Shown piece after piece: positions 1-7,176 of a DNA stretch of 8,359 bases. A program made the position numbers and the translations under genes. Location of the stretch: NCBI GenBank assembly GCA_025362535.1, contig JANYGE010000341.1:1-8359 (forward strand). Reading direction: 5' to 3'. This DNA is from Hyphomicrobiales bacterium. Its GTDB lineage: Bacteria > Pseudomonadota > Alphaproteobacteria > Rhizobiales > Aestuariivirgaceae. Position 1 is the first letter of the stretch. Each line of letters begins with the position of its first letter. The notes under the pieces are model-generated. The model had not been told where the DNA came from. It was given only the letters and a program-made list of their open reading frames with translations, and did not search any database.

Positions 1-1787
1 GGCCAATGCGCTCCCAAGGGCAGATCGTTGGGTTCATCCCAGAATTCCCGCGAGATGAAAAGCCGAATGGTGGCAAAGCTGCCGAGAACGCTGGCGATGG
101 CACCGATAAATCGCGCAGGAATAAGGCGCGATGTCCAAGCCACTACTGCGGCCAAGGCCGCGATGGAAATAGTATACCACACTTCATCAAACATGCGATC
201 GAGTGCAAAGAGTGCGAGCAGCGCTGCGCCCACCACCAAAGCACCCGTTGAAAATTCTTGGGCAGGTTCCGCGATATTTTGACGGCGTAGATAAGCGAGA
301 GCAAACAATACAGCGACCAACGCTGCTGCTATTATGGCCCATGTGCCCTGCCCCATCACAAAATCTACCCGCGCCCACGCACCGAACAGGAACAAGAATG
401 CTGAACCTGAAGCAAGTAAGGCCCAAGGTTGCGGCACGGATTTCTGCCAATATCCGTAAGCACCAATGCCGCCAAACGCGGCCAAGGCCACAAACATCCA
501 ATTGCGGAACAGCGGTGGCGCGATGAGGCCCGGCACGGTGGACCACAATCCACTTTCATCCATGGCCCAGCTTTGCGTGGAAACTTCCTGCCAGCCCATC
601 AGCACAAACAAGGTGAGCGCTGCGGCCATCAGCATGGCACCACTCCACCCTTTTTTGAACCAGCTGAATGTGGCCAGCAGGGCCATGCCGATGGCGAATA
701 TAAATAACGCGGTGAAGGTGTGAGCAGCTTCAAAAACTTGCGCAGCTAATATTACCGAGGCGGCACCCATGCCGCACACCGCAAGGCGCAGAGCGTGAGA
801 CATTTTTGCGGGTTCACTGAGATTTCCACTCTCATCGCTGAGAATACTTCTGCCCTCCACCATCAATGTTGCGGCGGCACCCAAAGCCAGCGCGAACAAT
901 CCGATTGGCACAATATCAGCCAACAGGAACGGTCCGCCATTGATCCACAGCAGCGACCACACCAATGCGCCAACAATGGCAAGGTAACCCAGCCACCACC
1001 AATTGCGCCCGCGCAAGGTGAAGAACGATGCAGCCACTATAACGAATAGATAAGGATAAAACGCCCACGCATTTGGATTGGGCGATGTAATCAGCATGGG
1101 AGCAGCGAATGCACCTATTAACCCCAATGCGGCAATCAATGGTCCTTGCAAGCGTGATAAAGCAAATGCACCCAGCGCAATCAAGCCTAAACCGATGAAA
1201 GCTATGCCGCCGGGAATGAGGTTATAAAGCGCGTGAGCGGCATAGACGCTGCCAAAGCTTGTAACCAAGCCAGCTGCTGAGAGAGCGGCAGGAACATAAT
1301 CCACCACCTCAGCACTGCGTGAGCGCCGCACATATTCACCGCCAGCCACAAGTGCGGCGGCAAGCACAAGGCCAAGCAGCACACGCAAAGCTGGGGAGAT
1401 TAATCCGTTATCGTGCGCATACTTAATCAGCAGCAATCCACCGAGAGCCACAGCGGCACCACCAATCCACACAAACCAGCGCGAGGCTAATGCTTGCTCG
1501 ACATCACGTTTAGGTTTTTCTTGGAGGATGATTGGCGCTTCAATTGCCGCCGCAATGGGAGTCTGCTCAACAACCGTTGGCAGGGTTTCCATTTTCTCGA
1601 CCATTACAACGGGTTCTACAATCGGCTTAACACCCGAAGCCAAAGCATCAGCAAGACGCCCCACCTCTAATTTCAGCTTGGCCAACTTACGGTCTAAGGT
1701 CGAAACCTTGTTGAAGGCGACAATCGCCAAAATGCAGCAGATAAGTACAAAGCCGACGACAAGAGCGCCAAGCACTTCAAAATCCAT
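1..1787 (-). CDS. DUF2339-type polytopic membrane protein, 3' end outside the window
   Basis: I read an uninterrupted frame of 595 codons from an ATG at 1785-1787 to the left edge; no stop is reached, so the C-terminal part is missing. A GGGAG ribosome site lies 9 nt before the ATG. The protein starts with one membrane helix (about residues 5-25), then a charged, possibly coiled stretch and a Pro/Val/Glu linker to about residue 95. The motif RWFVWIGG (103-110), a helix, and KYAHDNGLI (122-130) follow; this block is what I recognise from the DUF2339 family. From there to the edge come many hydrophobic helices separated by short polar loops, with a Trp-rich loop (RNWWWLGY). The family is known as a predicted inner-membrane protein of unknown function, often around 900 residues, so roughly a third is probably missing. 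It is divergent from lipB. Family assignment is from memory of the motif; function unknown. Confidence 0.82.
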   Translation of the reverse strand, partial: MDFEVLGALVVGFVLICCILAIVAFNKVSTLDRKLAKLKLEVGRLADALASGVKPIVEPVVMVEKMETLPTVVEQTPIAAAIEAPIILQEKPKRDVEQALASRWFVWIGGAAVALGGLLLIKYAHDNGLISPALRVLLGLVLAAALVAGGEYVRRSRSAEVVDYVPAALSAAGLVTSFGSVYAAHALYNLIPGGIAFIGLGLIALGAFALSRLQGPLIAALGLIGAFAAPMLITSPNPNAWAFYPYLFVIVAASFFTLRGRNWWWLGYLAIVGALVWSLLWINGGPFLLADIVPIGLFALALGAAATLMVEGRSILSDESGNLSEPAKMSHALRLAVCGMGAASVILAAQVFEAAHTFTALFIFAIGMALLATFSWFKKGWSGAMLMAAALTLFVLMGWQEVSTQSWAMDESGLWSTVPGLIAPPLFRNWMFVALAAFGGIGAYGYWQKSVPQPWALLASGSAFLFLFGAWARVDFVMGQGTWAIIAAALVAVLFALAYLRRQNIAEPAQEFSTGALVVGAALLALFALDRMFDEVWYTISIAALAAVVAWTSRLIPARFIGAIASVLGSFATIRLFISREFWDEPNDLPLGAHW

Positions 1788-1813
1788 TCCCAGCGACTCC
1801 CAATGTTTGATTT

Positions 1814-1843
1814 ACATTACAGGGCTTGCACCCTTCTGTCGAA
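1814..1843 (-). promoter_or_regulatory. Possible sigma70 promoter for the DUF2339 gene
   Basis: On the minus strand TTCGAC (1838-1843) and TAATGT (1814-1819) are separated by 18 nt. A start about seven bases further on would give a leader of roughly 20 nt before the ATG at 1787. Both boxes are only partial matches. The 74-nt spacer shared with lipB must hold both promoters, but I see no convincing one for lipB. Confidence 0.3.
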
Positions 1844-1861
1844 CTTGAGAAAAGGCCCCTC

Positions 1862-2527
1862 ATGATATTGCGATCAGAACTTCATGGCTTATTGAAAACC
1901 GCTACACCTGTGCGGTGGGAAACAGCGTCTGGCTTCACTGATTATCCGCAAGCTGTGGCGCTAATGGAAGCTAAGGTTGCGGCTATTGCAGATGGCGCGC
2001 CTGAGCTCGTCTGGCTGGTCGAGCACCCTCCGATTTACACCGCTGGCACCAGCGCTAAGCCTGCTGATCTCGTCGATGCCACGCGCTTTCCAGTTTATGA
2101 AACCGGGCGTGGTGGGCAATATACTTATCATGGGCCAGGGCAGCGTGTTTGCTATGTGATGGTGGATTTGAAAAAGCGTGGGCATGATGTGCGGGCTTTT
2201 GTTGCGGGGCTGGAAGATGTGATCATCGCCACATTGGCGGCCTTCAACATTACGGGCGAGCGGCGCGAAGAGCGGGTTGGGGTTTGGGTTAAGCGCGGTG
2301 CGCGCGAAGATAAAATTGCCGCCCTTGGCATTCGCGTGCGGCGCGGTATTACGTTTCACGGCCTTAGCATCAACCTTAATCCTGATCTTACCCATTTTTC
2401 CGGCATTGTGCCTTGTGGTGTCACTGAACATGGCGTGACCAGCTTTGCTGATCTGGGCTTAGGCGCATCAATGGCCGAGCTAGATCTGGAATTGCACAAG
2501 CAATTCACTAAAATCTTCGGGCCTTGA
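1862..2527 (+). CDS. lipB: Octanoyl-[acyl-carrier-protein]:protein N-octanoyltransferase (LipB)
   Basis: LipB transfers octanoyl groups from acyl-carrier protein to the lipoyl-domain lysine of 2-oxoacid dehydrogenases and GcvH in the cytoplasm; LipA then inserts sulphur. The 221-residue product has the family landmarks in order: [10 protein letters not shown] (55-64), the [13 protein letters not shown] block (82-94) with conserved His90, KIAALG (151-156) with the catalytic lysine at 151, FHGLSINLN (165-173), and the PCGV motif with the acyl-accepting Cys185. Length fits the family (about 210-240). I chose the ATG at 1862 because GAGAAAAGG sits 6 nt upstream and homology starts soon after. An in-frame TTG at 1826 would add 12 residues without a good ribosome site. 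The stop is 3 nt from the convergent pccA stop. All key residues are present. Confidence 0.95.
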   Translation: MILRSELHGLLKTATPVRWETASGFTDYPQAVALMEAKVAAIADGAPELVWLVEHPPIYTAGTSAKPADLVDATRFPVYETGRGGQYTYHGPGQRVCYVMVDLKKRGHDVRAFVAGLEDVIIATLAAFNITGERREERVGVWVKRGAREDKIAALGIRVRRGITFHGLSINLNPDLTHFSGIVPCGVTEHGVTSFADLGLGASMAELDLELHKQFTKIFGP

Positions 2528-2530
2528 GCG

Positions 2531-4489
2531 TTAGTTAAACTCCATCATCAGCGCATCAACGCCAAGCGAGTCACCTTGTTTGGTGTTGATTTTTTTGACA
2601 GTGCAGTCACGCTCGGCCCGCAACACGTTTTCCATTTTCATTGCTTCGACAATTGCCAGAGTATCACCCGCTTTAACATCCTGACCTTCCTTCACCACAA
2701 TTGAAATGACCAGGCCCGGCATCGGACAGAGAAGTTTTTTTGAAGTGTCTGCCAGTTTCTTCACGGGCATTAGCCGCACCAATTCAGCCTCGCGCGTGGT
2801 ATAAACAAAGGCAGTCACGGTGACGCCGCGATGGCTGAGACGATAGCCATTCGGCAACCTACTGATTTGCAGCGTTGCACCTTTAAGGGTGATGAAGGCT
2901 TGATCGGGGGTCCAGCCGCAAGCATCGGCTTCGCTATCCAAATCGGGGGTCACCGCAATCTTGTGCCAGGTGTCACCGAGTTTTACTTCGCGCGCCGTGG
3001 CGAAATTCACTTGGCGGCCATTCATCTGGCCAGTGATTTTGCGTTTACGGCGGTTTTCAATGTGATCAAGCAGACAGGCCACGGCGACAAATTTCTCTGT
3101 CAGGTCTGGCGTAAGGGGCGCACCCGTAAAGCCGCCCGGAAATTCCTCGGCAATAAAGCCAGTTGAAAGTGCGCCCGCTTGCCAGCGTGCATTGGCCATG
3201 ATGGCCGCGAGGAATGGAATGTTGTGGCGGATGCCTTCAATCTGAAATCCATCCAGCGCACCGGCCATCGCCGCAATCGCTGCCGCACGGGTTGGAGCAT
3301 GGGTGCAAAGCTTGGCAATCATCGGATCATAGAAAATCGAAATCTCGCCCCCTGCCCCAACGCCCGTATCATTGCGCACTGTCACGCCACCAGAAATTTG
3401 CTGTGTAGGTGGATCATATTTCACCAGGCGGCCAATCGACGGCAGGAAATTGCGGTAAGGGTCTTCAGCATAAATCCGACTTTCAATGGCCCAACCGTTA
3501 AGCTTCACATCGGATTGTTGCAGCTTTAATTTTTCACCATAAGCAACGCGGATCATCTGTTCGACCAGATCAATGCCCGTCACCAATTCCGTGACCGGAT
3601 GTTCCACTTGCAAGCGCGTGTTCATTTCAAGGAAGAAGAATGAACGATCTTGTCCGGCCACAAATTCCACGGTGCCCGCACTGTCATAATTCACCGCCTT
3701 GGCCAGCGCCACGGCCTGTTCGCCCATGGCTTTGCGCGTGGCTTCATCAAGCAGTGGTGATGGCGCTTCTTCCACCACTTTTTGATTGCGGCGTTGGATC
3801 GAGCATTCACGCTCGCCCAGATAGATCACGTTGCCATGCTTATCGCCCAACACCTGAATTTCGATGTGGCGCGGGTTGGTGATGAATTTTTCAATGAAGA
3901 CACGATCATCACCGAAAGAATTTTTCGCTTCCGATGTAGCGCGTTCAAATCCTTCACGCACTTCACTTTGCGCATGGGCAATGCGCATGCCCTTGCCACC
4001 ACCACCAGCTGAGGCCTTGATCATCACCGGATAGCCAATGCCATCGGCAATTTTTAACGCTTCATCGGCATCTTTAATAATGCCCATATAGCCAGGCACG
4101 GTGGAAACGCCAGCCGCAGCGGCAGCCTTTTTTGAGGCAATCTTATCGCCCATCGCATCAATGGCATGTGGGTTCGGACCAATGAATACGATGCCTGCAT
4201 CTGCACAGGCCTTGGCGAAGGCCGAGCGCTCGGAGAGAAACCCATAACCGGGATGCACGGCTTCAGCGCCCGTCTGCTTGCAAGCCGCAATAATTTTATC
4301 GATCACCAGATATGATTGTGCTGCAGGCGCAGGCCCGATATTCACCTTCTCATCAGCCATTTCCACATGCAGTGAGCGCGCATCCGCATCGGAATAGACA
4401 CTCACCGTTTTAATACCCATGGCGCGTGCCGACTTGATAATCCGGCACGCAATTTCGCCGCGATTGGCGATCAGAATTTTCTTGAACAT
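2531..4489 (-). CDS. pccA: Propionyl-CoA carboxylase alpha subunit (biotin carboxylase plus biotin carrier)
   Basis: This cytoplasmic enzyme subunit carboxylates its own biotin with ATP and bicarbonate; a separate beta subunit passes the carboxyl to propionyl-CoA, giving methylmalonyl-CoA. Numbering from the GTG at 4492 (653 aa): the biotin carboxylase domain spans about 2-448, with the N-terminal ILIANRGEIACR signature, DK116-117, MIK157-159, the GGGGKG ATP loop (163-168), and EMNTRLQVEH (289-298) with the catalytic Arg293 and Glu297. A linker domain covers about 460-585. The C-terminal biotin carrier domain has EAMKMEN with biotinylated Lys619, 34 residues from the end, as usual. The ATG at 4489 fits the family start MFKK; the GTG one codon earlier is possible. 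The layout and sequence (VSTVPGYMG, KASAGGGGKGMRIA) match PccA better than MccA or AccC, but substrate is inferred. No pccB or mutase gene is in view. Confidence 0.9.
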   Translation of the reverse strand: MFKKILIANRGEIACRIIKSARAMGIKTVSVYSDADARSLHVEMADEKVNIGPAPAAQSYLVIDKIIAACKQTGAEAVHPGYGFLSERSAFAKACADAGIVFIGPNPHAIDAMGDKIASKKAAAAAGVSTVPGYMGIIKDADEALKIADGIGYPVMIKASAGGGGKGMRIAHAQSEVREGFERATSEAKNSFGDDRVFIEKFITNPRHIEIQVLGDKHGNVIYLGERECSIQRRNQKVVEEAPSPLLDEATRKAMGEQAVALAKAVNYDSAGTVEFVAGQDRSFFFLEMNTRLQVEHPVTELVTGIDLVEQMIRVAYGEKLKLQQSDVKLNGWAIESRIYAEDPYRNFLPSIGRLVKYDPPTQQISGGVTVRNDTGVGAGGEISIFYDPMIAKLCTHAPTRAAAIAAMAGALDGFQIEGIRHNIPFLAAIMANARWQAGALSTGFIAEEFPGGFTGAPLTPDLTEKFVAVACLLDHIENRRKRKITGQMNGRQVNFATAREVKLGDTWHKIAVTPDLDSEADACGWTPDQAFITLKGATLQISRLPNGYRLSHRGVTVTAFVYTTREAELVRLMPVKKLADTSKKLLCPMPGLVISIVVKEGQDVKAGDTLAIVEAMKMENVLRAERDCTVKKINTKQGDSLGVDALMMEFN

Positions 4490-4566
4490 CACATCCCAAC
4501 TTTTGTTTTGATCAGTTGTAGGCGATGTTGCGAGGTTTTTCTAGCGCTGGGCGGGATTCAAAAAAT

Positions 4567-4962
4567 TCACATCTGCGGCGTGGCTTTATCGGCGGCGTGG
4601 AAATATTTGCGGGCCAGCGCCAGCAATTGGCCATCGCTGGGGTGATCGACAGTTTCAACCGCGGAAACGCATTTGGCCACTTTCGGATCATGTGTTGTGA
4701 GGTGCTGCATCAATTCAGATTTGGCACCAGCGGGGCCGGTGATGAGAATGGCACCTGAACCCTCCAACGCATGGGCGACTTCATGCAGATAAGCGGCATT
4801 AGGCCCAGCATGGCCACTGCCCACTGTATTGGCCTTGTGGTGAATGTGGCGGGTGGGATGATCCGGATTGATCACCATTTTCTCAGCATCATCTTTGCTG
4901 AAATTAAATATCTTGGCTTCGAGATGGTCGATCCAGACAACGGCATGAAAATGTTTAGACAC
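4567..4962 (-). CDS. Small eRF1-domain-3-like protein ('translational machinery protein' type)
   Basis: A 131-residue soluble protein with no signal peptide or membrane helix. The start is a GTG (4960-4962) with AAAGGA about 9 nt upstream; no ATG fits better. The N-terminal strand HFHAVVWIDHLEAKIF (4-19) resembles other small proteins of this type. A His-rich stretch follows (HPTRHIHHKANTVGSGH, 35-51), then ILITGPAGAKSELMQHL (72-88) and ETVDHPSDGQLLALARKYF (103-121). The last two blocks resemble the GP-x-x-K and DHPSDGQ features of the eRF1/Pelota C-terminal domain family, which bacterial annotations often call 'translational machinery protein'. Biochemical role is unknown; a link to ribosomes is only implied by fold. 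It sits 77 nt upstream of pccA on the same strand, but its own FNR/FixK box suggests separate, oxygen-linked control. Alternative: an uncharacterised stress protein with an unrelated function. Confidence 0.72.
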   Translation of the reverse strand: MSKHFHAVVWIDHLEAKIFNFSKDDAEKMVINPDHPTRHIHHKANTVGSGHAGPNAAYLHEVAHALEGSGAILITGPAGAKSELMQHLTTHDPKVAKCVSAVETVDHPSDGQLLALARKYFHAADKATPQM

Positions 4963-4976
4963 AGAATTTTCCTTTA

Positions 4977-5006
4977 TGTTCTGCGGGAATTAACTCCCGC
5001 AGAACA
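4977..5006. repeat. Perfect 12-bp inverted repeat with 6-nt centre around the likely -10
   Basis: TGTTCTGCGGGA (4977-4988) and TCCCGCAGAACA (4995-5006) are perfect inverted copies around ATTAAC. On the minus strand the centre reads GTTAAT, which fits a -10 box placed correctly for the FNR-type site upstream. The repeat could therefore be an operator for a second regulator, or a hairpin in the leader of the eRF1-like mRNA. It lacks a following T run on either strand, so it is unlikely to be an intrinsic terminator. Confidence 0.6.
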
Positions 5007-5015
5007 AGCTGTGCC

Positions 5016-5029
5016 TTGATATAGATCAA
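5016..5029 (-). promoter_or_regulatory. FNR/FixK/Anr-type binding site
   Basis: TTGATATAGATCAA is a perfect dyad matching the FNR-family consensus TTGAT-N4-ATCAA. Its centre (5022.5) lies 60 nt upstream of the GTG start of the eRF1-like gene. If it acts from the usual class II position of -41.5, transcription would begin near 4981, with GTTAAT (4989-4994) as the -10. This geometry is coherent and points to activation at low oxygen. The binding protein itself is not in this window. Confidence 0.72.
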
Positions 5030-5057
5030 GCGCTGCGCAGAACGTTTTACGCAGCGC
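5030..5057 (-). terminator. Hairpin just after the alkene reductase stop codon
   Basis: GCGCTGCG (5030-5037) and CGCAGCGC (5050-5057) form an 8-bp GC-rich stem with a 12-nt loop. It begins 8 nt beyond the reductase stop on the minus strand and ends beside the FNR box. There is only a short T-containing stretch after it, so it may slow or protect the transcript end rather than be a strong intrinsic terminator. Its position insulating the next promoter supports some terminating role. Confidence 0.4.
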
Positions 5058-5065
5058 CCGATAAG

Positions 5066-6127
5066 TTAAGCTGCGAGAACCGGATAATCGGTATAGCCCG
5101 CTTCGCCGCCGCCAAAGAATGTTTCACGCGTGCCACTGTTCAGCGGAGCATGGGTTTTAAGCCTTACCACCAGATCAGGGTTGGCCAATGCCATTTGGCC
5201 AACAGGCACCACATCAGCCAGACCAACCTTCACATCACGATCAAGGTCTTCGGACTTGGCACCTGGGCGATTCACCAGCAGCGGATGCTGCCAAGCGGCC
5301 TTCACACTTTGCAAGAACTCTTCATTGCCCGTGTGCAGAATATGCAGATAAGCAAGGTTCAGCTTGTTGAGCTCTTTCACCAGATAACCATAGAGTGCCA
5401 CAGCTTCTGGGCCTTCATCCAACCCGCCGGAATTGCCCAGGGGTGACAGGCGAATGCCGGTGCGATCCGCGCCAATTTCAGCGCTGACGGCTTTTGCCAC
5501 CTCAATGGCAAAGCGTGCGCGATTTTCAATTGAACCACCATATTCATCGGTTCTGGTATTGGCATTGGATGCAATGAATTGCTGGATCAGATAGCCGTTT
5601 GCGCCGTGGATTTCCACACCATCGGCACCAGCTTCAATGGCGCGCTTGGCGGCATAAGCAAAGTCTTTCACCGTCTGCTTCACTTCCGCAGTGGTCAATG
5701 CGCGCGGTTCAACTGTGGTCTGGAGGCCCGTTGGTGTGAACATGGGTTGTTCAGCCGAAATCGCGGAAGGAGCCACCGGTTGGCGGTGATGCGGTGTGTT
5801 ATCGGGGTGGGAAATGCGGCCCGCATGCATCAGCTGAATGTAAAGGTAACCGCCTGCCTTGTGCACAGCATCAGTTACTTTTTTCCAACCAGCCACATGC
5901 GCATCGGTATAAATGCCTGGCGTGGTGGTGTAGCCTTGGCCATCATCGGAGGGCTGGGTGCCTTCTGCAATGAGAAGCCCAAGCGAAGCGCGCTGGGCAT
6001 AATAGGTGGCGGCTGTATCGCCCGGAGTGCCATCAGCCTTGGCGCGGCTGCGCGTCATCGGTGCCATGGCCAGACGATGTGGCAAATTCAGTTTGCCGAT
6101 TTTGACCGGCTGCCAAAGTATACTCAT
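5066..6127 (-). CDS. Old Yellow Enzyme family FMN-dependent alkene reductase
   Basis: A 353-residue TIM-barrel flavoprotein of the NemA/PETN-reductase type. Such enzymes use NAD(P)H to reduce electron-poor C=C bonds and other electrophiles (enones, N-ethylmaleimide, nitro compounds) in the cytoplasm. Landmarks: MAPMTRSRA (21-29) with Thr25 near the flavin, IQLMHAGR (97-104) with Gln98, the substrate-binding pair His174 and Asn177 in EIHGANGYL, the QQFI-x8-RTDEYGGSIENR block (182-203), Arg226 in GIRLSP, and the C-terminal ANPDLVVRL and GYTDYP motifs. Where many members have a phosphate-binding GR before the ANPDL motif, this one has GQ. I chose the ATG at 6127 because CAGGAG lies 7-8 nt upstream and MSILWQPVKIG matches family starts; an in-frame upstream start would add 14 unlikely residues. 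Divergent from an HxlR regulator that probably controls it. Exact substrate unknown. Confidence 0.93.
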   Translation of the reverse strand: MSILWQPVKIGKLNLPHRLAMAPMTRSRAKADGTPGDTAATYYAQRASLGLLIAEGTQPSDDGQGYTTTPGIYTDAHVAGWKKVTDAVHKAGGYLYIQLMHAGRISHPDNTPHHRQPVAPSAISAEQPMFTPTGLQTTVEPRALTTAEVKQTVKDFAYAAKRAIEAGADGVEIHGANGYLIQQFIASNANTRTDEYGGSIENRARFAIEVAKAVSAEIGADRTGIRLSPLGNSGGLDEGPEAVALYGYLVKELNKLNLAYLHILHTGNEEFLQSVKAAWQHPLLVNRPGAKSEDLDRDVKVGLADVVPVGQMALANPDLVVRLKTHAPLNSGTRETFFGGGEAGYTDYPVLAA

Positions 6128-6155
6128 TTTATAACTCCTGCTTTCTGCTCTGTTC

Positions 6156-6184
6156 GAATTAAGTTGCAATTTGTTACTAGGTAA
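6156..6184 (-). promoter_or_regulatory. Possible promoter of the alkene reductase gene
   Basis: On the minus strand TTACCT (6179-6184) and TAATTC (6156-6161) are 17 nt apart, with the start codon about 30 nt downstream. The match to sigma70 boxes is partial. The -35 falls inside the GTTAC/GTAAC dyad, so a bound regulator would block polymerase; this arrangement suits repression by the divergent HxlR protein. Confidence 0.4.
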
Positions 6185-6195
6185 CTCATTGTTAC
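6173..6195. promoter_or_regulatory. Candidate HxlR operator with three GTTAC/GTAAC half-sites
   Basis: GTTAC (6173-6177), GTAAC (6181-6185) and GTTAC (6191-6195) sit between the divergent reductase and regulator genes. The first two form an inverted repeat with spacer TAG, and the second and third form an outward-facing pair with spacer TCATT. GTTAC/GTAAC-type dyads are typical of operators described for HxlR/DUF24 regulators such as YodB. Binding here is inferred from position and symmetry. Confidence 0.55.
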
Positions 6196-6242
6196 TGATA
6201 TGACATAGGCAGCGTTAAACCGCTTCACAAGGAGGCACATTT

Positions 6243-6713
6243 ATGAAACCCAGTAACACTCATGATACCAACAGTGGAGATTGCCGCGCCGTGGCAGATG
6301 TTTTGGTGCGCATCGGCGATAAATGGACGGTCTATATCGTCAGGCTTCTGGCGGGCGGAACCATGCGCTTTAATGAAATGCGCCGTGAGGTTCCGGCCAT
6401 TTCGCAGCGCATGCTCTCTCTCACCTTGCGCGGGCTGGAGCGCGATGGTTTGGTGAAGCGCACTGTTACTTCCAGCATTCCGCCCCGGGTGGATTATGAA
6501 TTGACCCCCAAGGGCCTCACCCTGATTGACCCACTCAGAGCCATTGGCCAATGGGCCATTGCCAACCGCGATTATGTTGAAAGTGCGCGCATCACTTATG
6601 ACATCGCAAATGCTGGCAGCAAAACCGTAGAAAGCCTCAGCAAAAAAGGCCAAGCCACGGTGCAGAGTTTCGCCAAAGGAAAACCCGCCCCCACCGCTCA
6701 GGCTGAGAATTAG
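6243..6713 (+). CDS. HxlR-family (DUF24) winged-helix regulator with N-terminal sensing cysteine
   Basis: A 156-residue DNA-binding protein. The HxlR core runs from Cys14 to about residue 110: GDCRAVADVLVRIGDKW (12-28), the LLAGGTMRFNEMRREVPAISQRML helix-turn-helix zone (35-58), LRGLERDGLVKR (62-73), and the wing with YELTPKGLTL (85-94). Cys14 occupies the place of the conserved N-terminal cysteine that YodB, HypR and QorR-type members use to sense quinones, aldehydes or disulphide stress. It is the only cysteine. The tail from about 111 to 156 is longer than in most members (usually about 110-130 in all) and ends in a polar, Ala/Lys-rich stretch. A near-perfect AAGGAGG lies 7 nt before the ATG. 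It is divergent from the alkene reductase, the usual layout for a regulator and its target, and probably represses it and itself. Confidence 0.92.
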   Translation: MKPSNTHDTNSGDCRAVADVLVRIGDKWTVYIVRLLAGGTMRFNEMRREVPAISQRMLSLTLRGLERDGLVKRTVTSSIPPRVDYELTPKGLTLIDPLRAIGQWAIANRDYVESARITYDIANAGSKTVESLSKKGQATVQSFAKGKPAPTAQAEN

Positions 6714-6841
6714 GCCAGGCAAACCCAATCGGGCTTCCCCGCCGCCATTGAATTTTGGACCTATTTGTGCAAAGCTCAAGCGCGGTTGGGCTGATGAACA
6801 GCCAAAACCGTTGGACTTTGACGACACCGAGGGAGGCTTAC

Positions 6842-7147
6842 ATGACCGCCTATAATGTTGTGCGTTTTAAAGTGAAGCAGGGCCAGGAAAAGGCCTTTAT
6901 CGACATCCACAAATCTGCGTCGGCTTTTGATGGCATGCGGGATGGCGCATTGATCAAAACTGGCGAGCGCACCTATTGCGTTATTGTGAAGTGGGAAAGC
7001 TTTGACAATATCGTGGCCTCGCGCAGCAAGATGATCGCCCTGCTCGACAGCATGCGCCACATGCTGGAAGATCTGGGCGGCGGCCTTGGCCTGACCGACC
7101 CTGTTTCCGGCGAAGTTGTGGTGGACCTGACGCATAAGCATAAGTAG
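6842..7147 (+). CDS. Small antibiotic-biosynthesis-monooxygenase (ABM)-like ferredoxin-fold protein
   Basis: A 101-residue cytoplasmic protein beginning MTAYNVVRFKVKQGQ. The pattern of a first beta strand, PGQ-like turn, helix (EKAFIDIHKSA, 16-26), strand with TYCVIVKW (44-51), helix around SFDNIVASRSKMIALLDSMRHMLEDL, and a final VSGEVVVDL strand fits the dimeric alpha/beta-barrel (ABM/DUF718-like) group. Members include haem-degrading and quinol-oxidising enzymes as well as proteins of unknown role, so function cannot be read from the fold. I chose the ATG at 6842 because GGGAGG sits 5 nt before it; an in-frame TTG at 6755 lacks support. It follows the HxlR gene by 128 nt on the same strand, and I see no clear terminator or promoter between them. 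Co-regulation is possible but unproven. Confidence 0.75.
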   Translation: MTAYNVVRFKVKQGQEKAFIDIHKSASAFDGMRDGALIKTGERTYCVIVKWESFDNIVASRSKMIALLDSMRHMLEDLGGGLGLTDPVSGEVVVDLTHKHK

Positions 7148-7176
7148 GCGCCTGCGATGATGGAGAAGGAAGCCCT

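Noticed and set aside
187..546. Minus-strand 119-codon frame inside the membrane-protein region
   Set aside because: A different minus frame stays open from 1787 to the left edge and encodes coherent membrane helices with DUF2339 motifs; this one is an out-of-frame shadow rich in Cys and Arg.
1826..1861. TTG start 12 codons upstream for lipB
   Set aside because: It lacks a suitable ribosome site, and the added residues are not family-like; the ATG at 1862 has a good one.
1961..2431. 156-codon minus frame opposite lipB
   Set aside because: It is antisense to a gene with all LipB catalytic motifs, and its translation has no recognisable domain.
2831..3529. Plus-strand frames opposite pccA
   Set aside because: They lie within the intact carboxylase gene on the other strand and have shadow-type composition.
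5579..6184. 201-codon plus frame opposite the alkene reductase
   Set aside because: It is antisense to a clear Old Yellow Enzyme gene and would run across its promoter and operator.
6225..6827. 200-codon minus frame opposite the HxlR gene
   Set aside because: The HxlR gene has the full family core and a near-perfect ribosome site; the antisense frame shows no known domain.
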